NCBI RefSeq assembly: GCF_947501425.1
Contig: NZ_CANMVN010000009.1
Location: forward strand, 1 to 64,000
Direction of reading: 5' to 3'
DNA length: 64,000 nt
DNA from: an uncultured Psychroserpens sp.
GTDB lineage: Bacteria; Bacteroidota; Bacteroidia; Flavobacteriales; Flavobacteriaceae
Part shown: one piece after another, positions 27,773 through 37,259 of the stretch
How positions within the stretch are numbered: position 1 is the first letter of the stretch
How the letters are laid out: each line of letters opens with the position of its first letter
The notes under the pieces: model-generated
What the model was told of the DNA's origin: nothing
Seen by the model: the letters and a program-made list of their open reading frames with translations, nothing else
Databases searched by the model: none
Position numbers and translations under genes: made by a program

Positions 27773-28663
27773 ATGAAAACAACTATTACTTCCATTATTA
27801 TCACCTTGATTATCTCTTTTCAATTACAATCACAAACTTTAAATCAAGAAATTACAAAAGATGGAGCATCTCCATTTTTACTTGGAAAAATTGACAAGAA
27901 TGGTTTAACTTCTGAAAACTACAACTCTTGGTTTACTAAAAATTATAACGATTATAACGTTGATGAATCTATTATCCAATTACTGGAACCAAAATTAAAA
28001 GCGTATCATATCACTTTATTTATGGGCACCTGGTGTGGTGACAGCAAACTAGAAGTTCCTCGACTCTACAAGGTTTTAGAAGCATGTAATTTTCCAACAG
28101 ATCAGCTTACTGTAGTTGCTTTGAGCAGTAAACCATATATGTATAAACAGAGTCCTAATCACGAAGAAGCCGGATTAAACATCCATCGTGTTCCAACAGT
28201 TATTTTCTATAAAAACAGAAAAGAAGTTAATCGCATTGTAGAGCATCCTGTAGAAACATTTGAAAAAGATATACTGAACATTGTAACAACAAACGATTAT
28301 GAATCTAATTATCAAATTGTAAGTCAGATTGATCACATTCTAAAAAATGATGGCTTGAATGGCTTGAAGAAGAAAAGTAAAACTCTTGTAAAACGTTTCG
28401 ATGGAAAGGTATCAAGTATGTTTGAACTTAACACTTATGGTCGCATCTTATATGGCTCAAATAAAAGTGATGAAGCCATTGTAGTATTTAAATTAAATAC
28501 AAAATTATTTCCAGATCAACCAAGAACCTACATGAGCTTAGCCAATACATTAGGATTTTTTGGTGATTCAAAACAAGGTATAGAGGTTCTTGAAAAGGCC
28601 ATCAAACTATTTCCTGAAAACCAAGATCTTAAAGACAATTTAAAGGCTTTGCAATCTATTTAG
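27773..28663 (+). CDS. Thioredoxin-fold protein with C-terminal TPR region
   Basis: A 296-residue secreted protein. A signal peptide (SFQLQSQ) is followed by a thioredoxin fold with MGTWCGDSK, in which the usual second active-site Cys is Ser91 (Cys88-Gly-Asp-Ser91), and the cis-proline region HRVPTVIFY. The last 80 residues form TPR-like helices (RTYMSLANTLGFFGDSKQGI). A CxxS site fits isomerase or mixed-disulfide roles rather than a simple oxidase. It has a good terminator behind it. Confidence 0.82.
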   Translation: MKTTITSIIITLIISFQLQSQTLNQEITKDGASPFLLGKIDKNGLTSENYNSWFTKNYNDYNVDESIIQLLEPKLKAYHITLFMGTWCGDSKLEVPRLYKVLEACNFPTDQLTVVALSSKPYMYKQSPNHEEAGLNIHRVPTVIFYKNRKEVNRIVEHPVETFEKDILNIVTTNDYESNYQIVSQIDHILKNDGLNGLKKKSKTLVKRFDGKVSSMFELNTYGRILYGSNKSDEAIVVFKLNTKLFPDQPRTYMSLANTLGFFGDSKQGIEVLEKAIKLFPENQDLKDNLKALQSI

Positions 28664-28681
28664 AACACACTTCTATTGATC

Positions 28682-28717
28682 AAACTGCTAGCATTATAAA
28701 ACCTAGCAGTTTTTTTG
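28682..28717 (+). terminator. Intrinsic terminator after thioredoxin-TPR gene
   Basis: AAACTGCTAG (28682-28691) pairs with CTAGCAGTTT (28703-28712), followed by a run of T through 28716. Confidence 0.88.
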
Positions 28718-28746
28718 CGCTAATTATTGTAAATAATGTAATTTTG
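28714..28746 (+). promoter_or_regulatory. Promoter of lysS
   Basis: TTTG at 28714-28717, a 21-bp spacer and TAATTTTG at 28739-28746 match the Bacteroidota consensus. The -33 element overlaps the T run of the preceding terminator. The leader is about 13 nt. Confidence 0.6.
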
Positions 28747-28764
28747 CACATCTAAAAAAATAGA

Positions 28765-30462
28765 ATGAGCATGCAGCTTTCAGAACAAGAATTGGTAAGA
28801 CGCGATAAACTCGCAAAATTAAGAGACCTTGGTATTAACCCTTATCCTGCAGATCTTTATCCTGTAGATCACACATCCAAACAGATCAAAGATACATTTG
28901 CTGAAGGTAAAAAGGTGATCATTGCTGGTCGATTAATGTCTCGACGAATTCAAGGAAGTGCTAGTTTTGCTGAACTACAAGATAGCGCAGGAAGAATCCA
29001 AGTCTATTTTAACAGAGATGAAATCTGTACAGGTGAAGATAAGAGCAAGTACAATGATGTCTATAAAAAATTGCTGGACATTGGTGATTTTATTGGTATT
29101 GAAGGCGAACTATTTACAACTAAAGTGGGTGAAAAAACTGTTATGGTTAAAGATTTCACATTATTAAGTAAAGCTTTGAAACCATTACCTCAGCCGCGTA
29201 TAGATAGTGAAGGTAAAGTACATGATGCGTTTACAGATGCCGAACAACGCTACAGGCAACGTTATGCTGATCTGGTTGTAAATCCGCATGTCAAAGAGGT
29301 TTTCGTAAAGCGTACAAAACTCTTTAATGCGATGCGTGAATTCTTTAATGACGCTGGTTATTTTGAAGTTGAAACCCCTATTTTACAACCAATTCCTGGT
29401 GGAGCAGCAGCAAGACCTTTTGTAACTCACCACAACAGCTTAGACATTCCATTATACATGAGAATTGCTAATGAGTTATACTTAAAACGACTCATCGTTG
29501 GTGGTTTTGATGGTGTTTATGAATTCTCAAAAAACTTCAGAAATGAAGGGATGGATAGAACACACAATCCAGAATTTACAGCCATGGAAATCTACGTATC
29601 CTACAAAGATTACAACTGGATGATGGATTTCTGTGAGCAACTTCTAGAACATTGTGCCATAGCTGTAAACGGAACTACTAAAGCCACTTTTGGTGAGCAT
29701 GACATTGATTTCAAAGCACCTTATGCTCGAGTGACTATGGCAGATTCTATCAAACACTTTACTGGTTTTGATATCACCGGAAAAACTGAGGATGAGATTC
29801 GTCAGGCTGCAAAGGATATGGGAATTGAAATCGATGACACTATGGGTAAAGGAAAACTCATTGATGAGATCTTTGGCGAAAAATGCGAGGGCAATTACAT
29901 TCAGCCTACATTTATTACAGACTACCCAAAAGAGATGAGTCCGTTATGTAAAGAGCATCGCGATAATCCTGAATTGACAGAACGTTTCGAATTGATGGTC
30001 TGCGGAAAAGAGATTGCCAATGCCTATTCGGAGCTCAACGACCCAATCGACCAACGTGAGCGATTTGAACACCAACTGAAATTAGCAGCTAAAGGTGATG
30101 ATGAAGCGACTGAATTTATAGATCACGACTTTTTAAGAGCATTAGAATATGGGATGCCTCCTACTTCTGGTATGGGAATTGGAATGGACAGACTCATTAT
30201 GTTCTTAACTAACAACCAATCCATTCAGGAAGTCTTATTCTTCCCACAAATGCGTCCTGAGAAAAAACAGGTTGAAATGACCGAAGAGGAAAAAGCTGTA
30301 TTTAACACGCTTAAAGCTAACTCACCAATGGACCTCAATGAACTGAAAGCACAATCAGGTTTAAGCAACAAGAAATGGGATAAAACCATTAAGGGGTTAA
30401 CTGGTAAAAAAGTAGCTAAAGTGGTTAAAAATGATGACGGCTTGTTTGTGGAAATGAACTAA
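28765..30462 (+). CDS. lysS: Lysyl-tRNA synthetase, class II
   Basis: A 565-residue enzyme charging tRNA-Lys. An OB-fold anticodon domain (GRLMSRRIQGSASFAELQD) is followed by the class II core: motif 1 near PGGAAARPF, motif 2 FRNEGMDRTHNPEF and motif 3 GMGIGMDRLIMF. About 65 residues continue past motif 3 with EEKAVFNTLKANSPMDLNE, absent from the shorter E. coli enzyme and possibly winged-helix in fold; Bacteroidota LysS proteins tend to be long. Two early ATG codons (MSM) are both possible starts. Confidence 0.98.
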   Translation: MSMQLSEQELVRRDKLAKLRDLGINPYPADLYPVDHTSKQIKDTFAEGKKVIIAGRLMSRRIQGSASFAELQDSAGRIQVYFNRDEICTGEDKSKYNDVYKKLLDIGDFIGIEGELFTTKVGEKTVMVKDFTLLSKALKPLPQPRIDSEGKVHDAFTDAEQRYRQRYADLVVNPHVKEVFVKRTKLFNAMREFFNDAGYFEVETPILQPIPGGAAARPFVTHHNSLDIPLYMRIANELYLKRLIVGGFDGVYEFSKNFRNEGMDRTHNPEFTAMEIYVSYKDYNWMMDFCEQLLEHCAIAVNGTTKATFGEHDIDFKAPYARVTMADSIKHFTGFDITGKTEDEIRQAAKDMGIEIDDTMGKGKLIDEIFGEKCEGNYIQPTFITDYPKEMSPLCKEHRDNPELTERFELMVCGKEIANAYSELNDPIDQRERFEHQLKLAAKGDDEATEFIDHDFLRALEYGMPPTSGMGIGMDRLIMFLTNNQSIQEVLFFPQMRPEKKQVEMTEEEKAVFNTLKANSPMDLNELKAQSGLSNKKWDKTIKGLTGKKVAKVVKNDDGLFVEMN

Positions 30463-30510
30463 TACAATATGTATGGCATTTATTAGTTTTAGAATCAAAA
30501 TCATATCACA

Positions 30511-31419
30511 TTGCATCTAAAACTAAAACAACATTATAAAGCATATCTTCTTGTAGGATATGCTTTTTTATTGTTAATTCATTTCATTGCAAAAGACCAT
30601 GTGTTTCCATTAAGCATAGTGTTCTATGCCTTTCCATTACCTATTCTTATCGTTATAGGTCTATGTCTGACTGGGCTTTTTTTCCGAAGATTATCTTACG
30701 CTTTACCTACATTGGCACTTACAGTACTGTTAGTTATTATCTGGAAGACTAATTATTATTTTTCTACTGAAAAGGTCTACCGTCAAAATAGCTCAAAAGT
30801 TTTATTTTGGAATCTGGCAAAAAGAGCCCAATTACCAGTAGACCAAATTTCAGATAAAGTAAAGACCCATCAACCTGAAATTCTCAGTTTTGTAGAGGCA
30901 CCGCATACGACTCTAAAAAATTTGGATGACCTGAAACTAGCACTTCCAAACTATAATTTCAAAACCTTAAAAGGCGCTATGCTTGTTGCTGCAAAAGGGG
31001 ATATTGAACTTTTAAAGCATGAATATAAAGATGACAGCCATAAAATAAATATGGTTCAAATTTCAAACAATTCTAAGCATCTCAAAATCATCATTACAGA
31101 TCTAACGGCAAGTGTTTTTATAAATAAAAAACAACCCGTAAACATTGTACTAGGTATTGCAAAAGCTAATGCGGTTGATTTCATTGCAGGAGATTTTAAC
31201 ACACCCTATGAAAGTGTTTTTTTCAAGGAGTATAAAACCAACTATAATAGTTTTCATAATTATAATAACGGATTTACCGCTACCTGGCCTTTAGGGATTC
31301 CATTATTTGAAATTGACCATATCTGGATCTCAAAGCAACACGAACCAATTCGTTTAAATAAATATTACAATGACGCATCAGATCATGCCTTGCTCATTTC
31401 AGAATTTGAGATTCATTAA
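30511..31419 (+). CDS. Endonuclease/exonuclease/phosphatase family membrane protein
   Basis: A 302-residue protein with two or three N-terminal spans (about residues 10-85) followed by an EEP fold. Visible family elements include VLFWNLAKRA, a variant of the usual N-terminal motif, FVEAPH, AGDFNTPYES and the C-terminal SDHALL. These residues coordinate metal in EEP phosphodiesterases, so a membrane-bound phosphodiesterase facing the periplasm is likely; substrate unknown. The start is TTG, 48 bp after lysS; no ATG precedes the first span. Confidence 0.8.
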   Translation: MHLKLKQHYKAYLLVGYAFLLLIHFIAKDHVFPLSIVFYAFPLPILIVIGLCLTGLFFRRLSYALPTLALTVLLVIIWKTNYYFSTEKVYRQNSSKVLFWNLAKRAQLPVDQISDKVKTHQPEILSFVEAPHTTLKNLDDLKLALPNYNFKTLKGAMLVAAKGDIELLKHEYKDDSHKINMVQISNNSKHLKIIITDLTASVFINKKQPVNIVLGIAKANAVDFIAGDFNTPYESVFFKEYKTNYNSFHNYNNGFTATWPLGIPLFEIDHIWISKQHEPIRLNKYYNDASDHALLISEFEIH

Positions 31420-31550
31420 AAATAATTTTTAATCAGTCTAAATTGCTTTATTTCAAGGATTAAAAGCAACTTCACATCGAATTAATGTATAGTTGAAAAA
31501 GTTTTTTATTACATTCGTAACCAGCTATTAATCATATAAAATTAACCCAA

Positions 31551-32807
31551 ATGTTGAAAAAAGCCTATATATTATTCTTATGTGCTGGTCTCTTGTTTTC
31601 TTGTAATAATGATGATGATCTAGTTGCAGCATGTGAACTTGTCACCAACGTATCGTCAAGTGCAATTACAAATAATTCTGCAACGATAACTTGGACTGAC
31701 ACCAACAACAGTGGATCTTATTTAATAGAATATGGAATTTCAGGGTTTATCATGGGCACAGGAACATCTGTCTCAAGTACACAAACCTCTATTGAATTAA
31801 CTGGATTAAGCCCTTTTACAACCTATGACGTATACGTTCAAAACATATGCTCAACTGATAATATAAGCATGTATACTGACGTGCATAGTTTTACAACTTT
31901 AGCACCAGATGTGATTCCTCAATATTTTCAAAATCTTTCTCAATTAAATTTGTTTACTGGAGATTTGGCCGATTTGAATGTTACACCTTATGCTTTTGAG
32001 TACGACTTAAACACCAGGTTATATTCAGACTATGCACACAAACAACGTTTTATTGTTTTACCTGAAGGTGAAAAACTCACTTATAATGGTGAAGGCCTAC
32101 CGCTTTTTCCTGACAATTCATTGATTGCTAAAACTTTTTACTATAATAATGACGAACGAGACCTGTCATTAGGTCGAAAAATTATCGAAACCAGAGTGCT
32201 TATAAAGATTGATGGCTCTTGGGTTACTGGAGATTACAAATGGAACGATGCACAAACTGAAGCTGTTTTAGATCCAGATGGAAGCATAGTACCTGTAACC
32301 TGGATTGATGCTGAAGGAGAATCAAACACTATTGATTATCAGATTCCTTCTGACAATGATTGTTTTACATGTCATAGAACTGGAACTGAAAGAACACCAA
32401 TCGGACCAAAAATGAGAACTATGAATTTTAGTGTGAATGGCACTAATCAACTTCAACAGCTTATAGACAACAATCTTATTGATGGCTTAACAGACCCGAA
32501 TACAGTTAGTGTTTTACCTAAATGGGACGATGCTACAAATTACACCTTAGAAGAACGTGCCAGAGCTTATTTTGATATCAATTGTGCACATTGTCATATT
32601 GAAGGTGCTTTTTGCGAATTCCAATCAACATTACGACTAGATTACGAAAGATCCATGGAAGATTCTAATATTGCAAACAGAAGAAATAGTATCATTAACA
32701 GAATTTCAACATACAACCAAGGATTTAGTATGCCACTAACAGGTACTACGATCATTCACGAAGAAGGTGTTGAATTGCTATTAGAATATCTCAATACTTT
32801 AGAATAA
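31551..32807 (+). CDS. FN3-containing diheme cytochrome-like lipoprotein (SO2930-type)
   Basis: A 418-residue predicted lipoprotein (lipobox LLFSC). A fibronectin type III domain covers about residues 32-112. The rest resembles the SO2930/TIGR03806 family, with two heme c motifs, CFTCH (Cys271, Cys274, His275) and CAHCH (Cys345, Cys348, His349). It would be an outer-membrane or periplasmic electron carrier. The typical members lack FN3, so the N-terminal domain is an addition. A terminator follows. Confidence 0.8.
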   Translation: MLKKAYILFLCAGLLFSCNNDDDLVAACELVTNVSSSAITNNSATITWTDTNNSGSYLIEYGISGFIMGTGTSVSSTQTSIELTGLSPFTTYDVYVQNICSTDNISMYTDVHSFTTLAPDVIPQYFQNLSQLNLFTGDLADLNVTPYAFEYDLNTRLYSDYAHKQRFIVLPEGEKLTYNGEGLPLFPDNSLIAKTFYYNNDERDLSLGRKIIETRVLIKIDGSWVTGDYKWNDAQTEAVLDPDGSIVPVTWIDAEGESNTIDYQIPSDNDCFTCHRTGTERTPIGPKMRTMNFSVNGTNQLQQLIDNNLIDGLTDPNTVSVLPKWDDATNYTLEERARAYFDINCAHCHIEGAFCEFQSTLRLDYERSMEDSNIANRRNSIINRISTYNQGFSMPLTGTTIIHEEGVELLLEYLNTLE

Positions 32808-32829
32808 TAATTACAGACACATCAAAATT

Positions 32830-32861
32830 AAAAAGAATCATCTATCATGGTTCTTTTTTTA
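32830..32861 (+). terminator. Intrinsic terminator after the diheme protein gene
   Basis: AAAAAGAATCA pairs with TGGTTCTTTTT (one G-T pair) and is followed by more T. The stem is AT-rich but long. Confidence 0.7.
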
Positions 32862-32961
32862 TGAGAGTTTGTTAAGTTAAAATAGTATTAAAACACTCTT
32901 ATCTTTTTTATGCCTCTTGAAGATTTATTATTTTAGGAAACTAATTTAAAACTCAACCACA

Positions 32962-35454
32962 TTGAAACACTTTTCTATTAAGCTACTATTAGTAGTTTCG
33001 GTATTCTTTGTTGCTGTTTCGTGTAATACAGCAAAAAAAGCAAACAAATCTAAAACAGCTACAGCAGCAACTGCAAAACCACCAGCTAAAAAGCCTGGTA
33101 AAAACGACCCAAAACCTTATAATAAAGTCATTACTAAAGACGCAAAAAGTGACAAAGGACTTTTTACGGTTCATACTTTAGACGACAAATTCTTTTACGA
33201 AATACCAGATTCTCTTTTTGGTAGAGAGATGCTCATGGTAACTCGTATTGCTAAAACTGCAAATGGCCTTGGCTTTGGAGGTGGAAAGCAAAACACTCAA
33301 GTACTGCGCTGGCAGAAAAAAGGCAAAAAAGTACTATTAAGAGTTGTATCACACCAAGTTGTTGCTGCAGATTCACTTCCTGTTAGTGAAGCTGTAACAA
33401 ATTCAAACTTTGAGCCTGTTCTTTACACGTTCCCTATAAAGGCATTCAGTAAAGATTCAACTCGTACAGTTATTGATGTTACACCTTTATTTAGCAAGGA
33501 TGTAAAAGCTTTAGGTTTTCCTCAGGGAAGAAGACAACAATACAGAATTACCAGATTAGAAGCTGATAAATCTTTTATTGAATCTGTAAAGAGCTACCCA
33601 GAAAATATTGAAGCCCGACATGTGAAAACCTATGCGGCAGGAAGACCACCATCTAATGCAAGCACAGGATCTATATCGCTTGAAATTAACAACTCAATGA
33701 TCTTATTACCAAAAGTACCAATGAAACGTCGAATGTTCGACCAACGTGTTGGTTGGTTTGCCAGAGGTCAGGTAGATTATGGTTTAGATGCTCAAGAAAG
33801 TAAAACGGTACGTTACTTAGATCGTTGGAGACTAGAAGTAAAAGATGAAGATATTGAGAAATTCAAACGAGGTGAACTAGTTGAACCTAAAAAACCAATC
33901 GTATACTACATTGACAGAGCTACTCCAGAACAATGGCGTAAATACATCAAACAAGGTATTGAAGATTGGCAGGTAGCTTTTGAAGCTGCAGGTTTCAAAA
34001 ATGCAATTATTGCAAAAGACCCTCCTTCTGTAGAAGAAGACCCAGAGTGGAGTCCTGAAGACGTTCGCTATTCTGTTGTACGTTATTTAGCCTCTCCTAT
34101 TCCTAATGCTAATGGACCACATGTTAGTGATCCACGCTCAGGAGAAATTTTAGAAAGTGATATCAATTGGTATCACAATGTTATGACCTTATTACGTAAC
34201 TGGTTCTTTGTTCAAACTGCTGCTATCAACCCTGATGCTCGTGGTGTAGCGTTTAAGGATGAAGTTATGGGACGATTAATCAGGTTTGTATCTGCTCACG
34301 AAGTTGGACACACACTTGGTCTACCTCACAATATGGGAAGTAGTGTAGCCTATCCAGTTGAAAAATTACGTGATGCTGAATTTACCAGAAAATATGGTAC
34401 TGCCCCTTCAATAATGGACTACGCGCGTTTCAACTACGTAGCACAACCAGGAGACGAAGGTGTAGCTTTAATGCCAAATATTGGTGTCTATGACAAGTAT
34501 GCCATCAAATGGGGTTACAGACCTATACTAGACGCTAAAACTGCTGAAGATGAAAAGAAAACATTAGATAGCTGGATCCTAGAACATGCAGGAGATCCAA
34601 TGTATAGATTTGGAAGACAACAATTTGGTGTGATCGATCCAAGTTCTCAAACTGAAGACTTAGGTGACGATGCTGTTTTAGCTTCTGAATATGGAATTAA
34701 AAACTTAAAGCGAATTGTACCTAATCTAATCGAATGGACAGCCGAAGACGGGAAAAACTACAGTGATCTACAAACTATGTATGGTCAGGTTCTTGGTCAA
34801 TTTAACAGATACATGGGACATGTAGCTTCTAATATTGGAGGTGTGTATGAGTACTATAAAACTTACGATCAGGAAGGTGCCGTTTATACACATGTTCCAA
34901 AAGATCACCAGAAAAAAGCTATGACATTCATTCAGGATCAATTATTCACAACACCTGAATGGATGCTAGATGCCAATATCTTTAACAAAATCGAAAGCGC
35001 CGGTAGTGTTGAACGTGTAAGAGGAACTCAAACAAGAACCTTGAATAACATGTTAGATTTTGGAAGAATGGCTCGTATGTTAGAAAATGAAACGATTAAC
35101 GGAAACGATGCCTATGGTTTGTACGATATGATGAAAGATCTACGTCGTGGATTATTTAGCGAATTACGCTCTGGAAAGAAAATAGACATTTACAGACGTA
35201 ACTTACAACGCGCATACATAGAACGTATGGAATTCTTAATGACAGAGGAACAAAATATTCCTGCTGCATTTAGACGTTTCTTTAGAGGAACGAGCATTGA
35301 TGTAAGCCAATCTGATATTAGAGCTATTGTAAGAGCCGAATTAAAATCTTTACGTAGCGCATTAAGAAGTGCCAGAGGAGCTGACTCAATGAGTCGTATC
35401 CATATCGCTGATGCCATAGAACGTGTTAACGATATTCTAGATCCTAAGAATTAA
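32962..35454 (+). CDS. Zinc-dependent metalloprotease, DUF5117/DUF5118 type
   Basis: An 830-residue predicted lipoprotein (lipobox VAVSC). A basic Lys/Ala/Pro-rich linker precedes DUF5118- and DUF5117-like regions and then a metzincin-type core with HEVGHTLGLPHNMGSS (His446, Glu447, His450, third ligand His456) and a downstream SIMDYARFNYVAQ Met-turn segment. It would cleave proteins at the cell surface or in the periplasm. The start is TTG, set by the signal peptide MKHFSIKLLLVVSV. A bidirectional terminator follows. Confidence 0.92.
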   Translation: MKHFSIKLLLVVSVFFVAVSCNTAKKANKSKTATAATAKPPAKKPGKNDPKPYNKVITKDAKSDKGLFTVHTLDDKFFYEIPDSLFGREMLMVTRIAKTANGLGFGGGKQNTQVLRWQKKGKKVLLRVVSHQVVAADSLPVSEAVTNSNFEPVLYTFPIKAFSKDSTRTVIDVTPLFSKDVKALGFPQGRRQQYRITRLEADKSFIESVKSYPENIEARHVKTYAAGRPPSNASTGSISLEINNSMILLPKVPMKRRMFDQRVGWFARGQVDYGLDAQESKTVRYLDRWRLEVKDEDIEKFKRGELVEPKKPIVYYIDRATPEQWRKYIKQGIEDWQVAFEAAGFKNAIIAKDPPSVEEDPEWSPEDVRYSVVRYLASPIPNANGPHVSDPRSGEILESDINWYHNVMTLLRNWFFVQTAAINPDARGVAFKDEVMGRLIRFVSAHEVGHTLGLPHNMGSSVAYPVEKLRDAEFTRKYGTAPSIMDYARFNYVAQPGDEGVALMPNIGVYDKYAIKWGYRPILDAKTAEDEKKTLDSWILEHAGDPMYRFGRQQFGVIDPSSQTEDLGDDAVLASEYGIKNLKRIVPNLIEWTAEDGKNYSDLQTMYGQVLGQFNRYMGHVASNIGGVYEYYKTYDQEGAVYTHVPKDHQKKAMTFIQDQLFTTPEWMLDANIFNKIESAGSVERVRGTQTRTLNNMLDFGRMARMLENETINGNDAYGLYDMMKDLRRGLFSELRSGKKIDIYRRNLQRAYIERMEFLMTEEQNIPAAFRRFFRGTSIDVSQSDIRAIVRAELKSLRSALRSARGADSMSRIHIADAIERVNDILDPKN

Positions 35455-35474
35455 AAATCTTTGATATTCTATAT

Positions 35475-35507
35475 AAAAGCTTCAGAGTAATCTGGAGCTT
35501 TTTTTAT
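35475..35507. terminator. Bidirectional terminator between convergent genes
   Basis: AAAAGCTTCAGA (35475-35486) pairs with TCTGGAGCTTTT (35491-35502), one G-T pair, loop GTAA, and T or A runs on both sides. The T run overlaps the stop codon of the minus-strand hydrolase gene. Confidence 0.85.
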
Positions 35508-36328
35508 TGGAGCACCTCATCGATCTTATCCCTATAGGTTTCAAAATCAACCAGATTATTATGTCCTCCACCTTTTATGGTAATAAACGTGGTCTTATCC
35601 TCTGGAGCAACAGTATTCAACTTTTCAGCTGAAGAATAAGGCACAACCGTATCATTGGTTCCGTGAAAAATAGTAATAGGGCATTCAACTTTAGTAATAA
35701 ATTCATTAGAAGGGAATTCATACTTCAATAAAGACTTTACAGGAAAAATTGGAAATCGTTGTCTAGCCACATCCAAAATACTGTAATAAGGCGTTTCTAA
35801 GATCAATTGTCTAGGTTGGTATTTAGAGGCGAGGTAATTAGCAATTCCTGTTCCTAGAGAACGTCCGTATAGCACAATATCATTTTCAGAATATTGTTTT
35901 AAAAGGTATTCGTAACAGTACTGAGCATCATTATAAAATGCTTGTTCACTGAGCTTTCCTTGACTTTTTCCGTAGGTACGATAATCCATAATAAGAACAT
36001 CGTAATTCTTATCTACAAAAAATTCGGCTATGTATCCCCAACGACTCAAATCACCAGCGTTTCCATGAAAATATAAAATAACACCTTTGGGATTTTCTTT
36101 TTTAAAGTGAATAGCATTAATAGAGACGTCATCTTCAGGTTTTAGGAACAATTCTTCATAAGAATGATTGAATTCATATTGATAATTCTGCTCTAACACT
36201 GTAGGAAGAAACAGTAATTTTTCTTGTAAAAAATATAGAGACGCAGCTATCATAACGTAAAGTATCAAAAGTACCTTAAGTACTTTCTTAAGCTTTCTTT
36301 TTATTGGGTTTTGAGGTATGGATGACAT
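35504..36328 (-). CDS. Alpha/beta hydrolase, downstream paralogue
   Basis: A 274-residue membrane-anchored hydrolase with an N-terminal span (residues about 17-34). The core has the oxyanion segment YFHGNAGDLSRW, the nucleophile elbow GRSLG (Ser157), acid Asp226 in GTND and base His256 in GGGHNN, so the triad is complete. Substrate unknown; relatives are called ABHD13/BEM46-like. Its start lies 41 bp inside the upstream gene, so translation is coupled. It is a tandem duplicate of that gene. Confidence 0.88.
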   Translation of the reverse strand: MSSIPQNPIKRKLKKVLKVLLILYVMIAASLYFLQEKLLFLPTVLEQNYQYEFNHSYEELFLKPEDDVSINAIHFKKENPKGVILYFHGNAGDLSRWGYIAEFFVDKNYDVLIMDYRTYGKSQGKLSEQAFYNDAQYCYEYLLKQYSENDIVLYGRSLGTGIANYLASKYQPRQLILETPYYSILDVARQRFPIFPVKSLLKYEFPSNEFITKVECPITIFHGTNDTVVPYSSAEKLNTVAPEDKTTFITIKGGGHNNLVDFETYRDKIDEVLQ

Positions 36329-37166
36329 TTATACTTGTGGTTTCCAGATCTAATGTTTTAGGCGCTTTATTTAAAATATCATCTAACATATTGTGATAAG
36401 ATTCAAAGTTATTGAGATTTTTATGTCCACCACCAATCACTGTATGGAGTTTGGTGAGCTTTGGATTCACTTTAGACAATTTTACACTTGTTTTATATGG
36501 AATGAGTTTATCATTTGTACCATGTATGATATGTATTGGACATCTTACATAGCGTAACCATTTATAAGTTGGCAACGGATATTTCATTAATAAAGACAAA
36601 GGCATAAAAGGCGCGTATCTTGCTGTAACTTTAGTCAAACTGTAATAGGGCGCATCTAGTATCAACATTTTTGGATCATTCATTGAGGCCAACTTCGCTG
36701 CAAATCCTGAACCTAAAGATCTTCCGTAAAGAATAATTCGGTCTTCAGTGGTTTGTTCTTTCAACTTATTATAAACCAATTGCAGATCTCGTTTAATAGC
36801 TTTTTGAGAACGTCTGCCTGTACTTTTTCCGAAGCCACGATAATCGACCATAATGACATTATAACCATGTCTTGTAAAATCTACAGCAAATTTCCCCCAA
36901 CCCTTAATGCTCTTCGAATTTCCTTTGAGGTATAACACCACGCCCTTACTGTCTCCCTTCGGAAAAAACCGCAACCCGTTAATAATTGCACCATCTCGGG
37001 TTTCAAGATTATACTCCTTAGTCACCTGATTTTCATAATCAAACTGAAAATCGGCTGGCAACTTTTCAGGTTTGAACAACATATAGTCTTGCAAATAATA
37101 CAACGCAATGCTAATGGCAATGTAAATAACAAGAACTGTAATAAGAATGGACAACCAATAAGGCAT
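36288..37166 (-). CDS. Alpha/beta hydrolase, upstream paralogue
   Basis: A 292-residue membrane-anchored hydrolase with the same layout as its neighbour. The triad is Ser150 (GRSLG), Asp219 (GTND) and His248 (GGGHKN). In the oxyanion region the common HGN reads KGN (Lys81), which may change activity. The C-terminal 20 residues are basic and overlap the start of the downstream paralogue. It is preceded by the terminator of the M49-like gene, so it should have its own promoter in the 90-bp gap. Confidence 0.87.
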   Translation of the reverse strand: MPYWLSILITVLVIYIAISIALYYLQDYMLFKPEKLPADFQFDYENQVTKEYNLETRDGAIINGLRFFPKGDSKGVVLYLKGNSKSIKGWGKFAVDFTRHGYNVIMVDYRGFGKSTGRRSQKAIKRDLQLVYNKLKEQTTEDRIILYGRSLGSGFAAKLASMNDPKMLILDAPYYSLTKVTARYAPFMPLSLLMKYPLPTYKWLRYVRCPIHIIHGTNDKLIPYKTSVKLSKVNPKLTKLHTVIGGGHKNLNNFESYHNMLDDILNKAPKTLDLETTSINVIHTSKPNKKKA

Positions 37167-37205
37167 ATCAAAAGATTTCTCCTAACAAGATATAAATTTA
37201 AAACT

Positions 37206-37236
37206 AAAAAAGGCTTTAGTAAATAACTAAAGCCTT
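37206..37236 (-). terminator. Intrinsic terminator of the M49-like peptidase gene
   Basis: AAGGCTTTAGT (37210-37220) pairs with ACTAAAGCCTT (37226-37236) without mismatch; the minus-strand transcript continues into six T. Confidence 0.88.
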
Positions 37237-37259
37237 GTAATTCTTGTTATTATTAAAAC

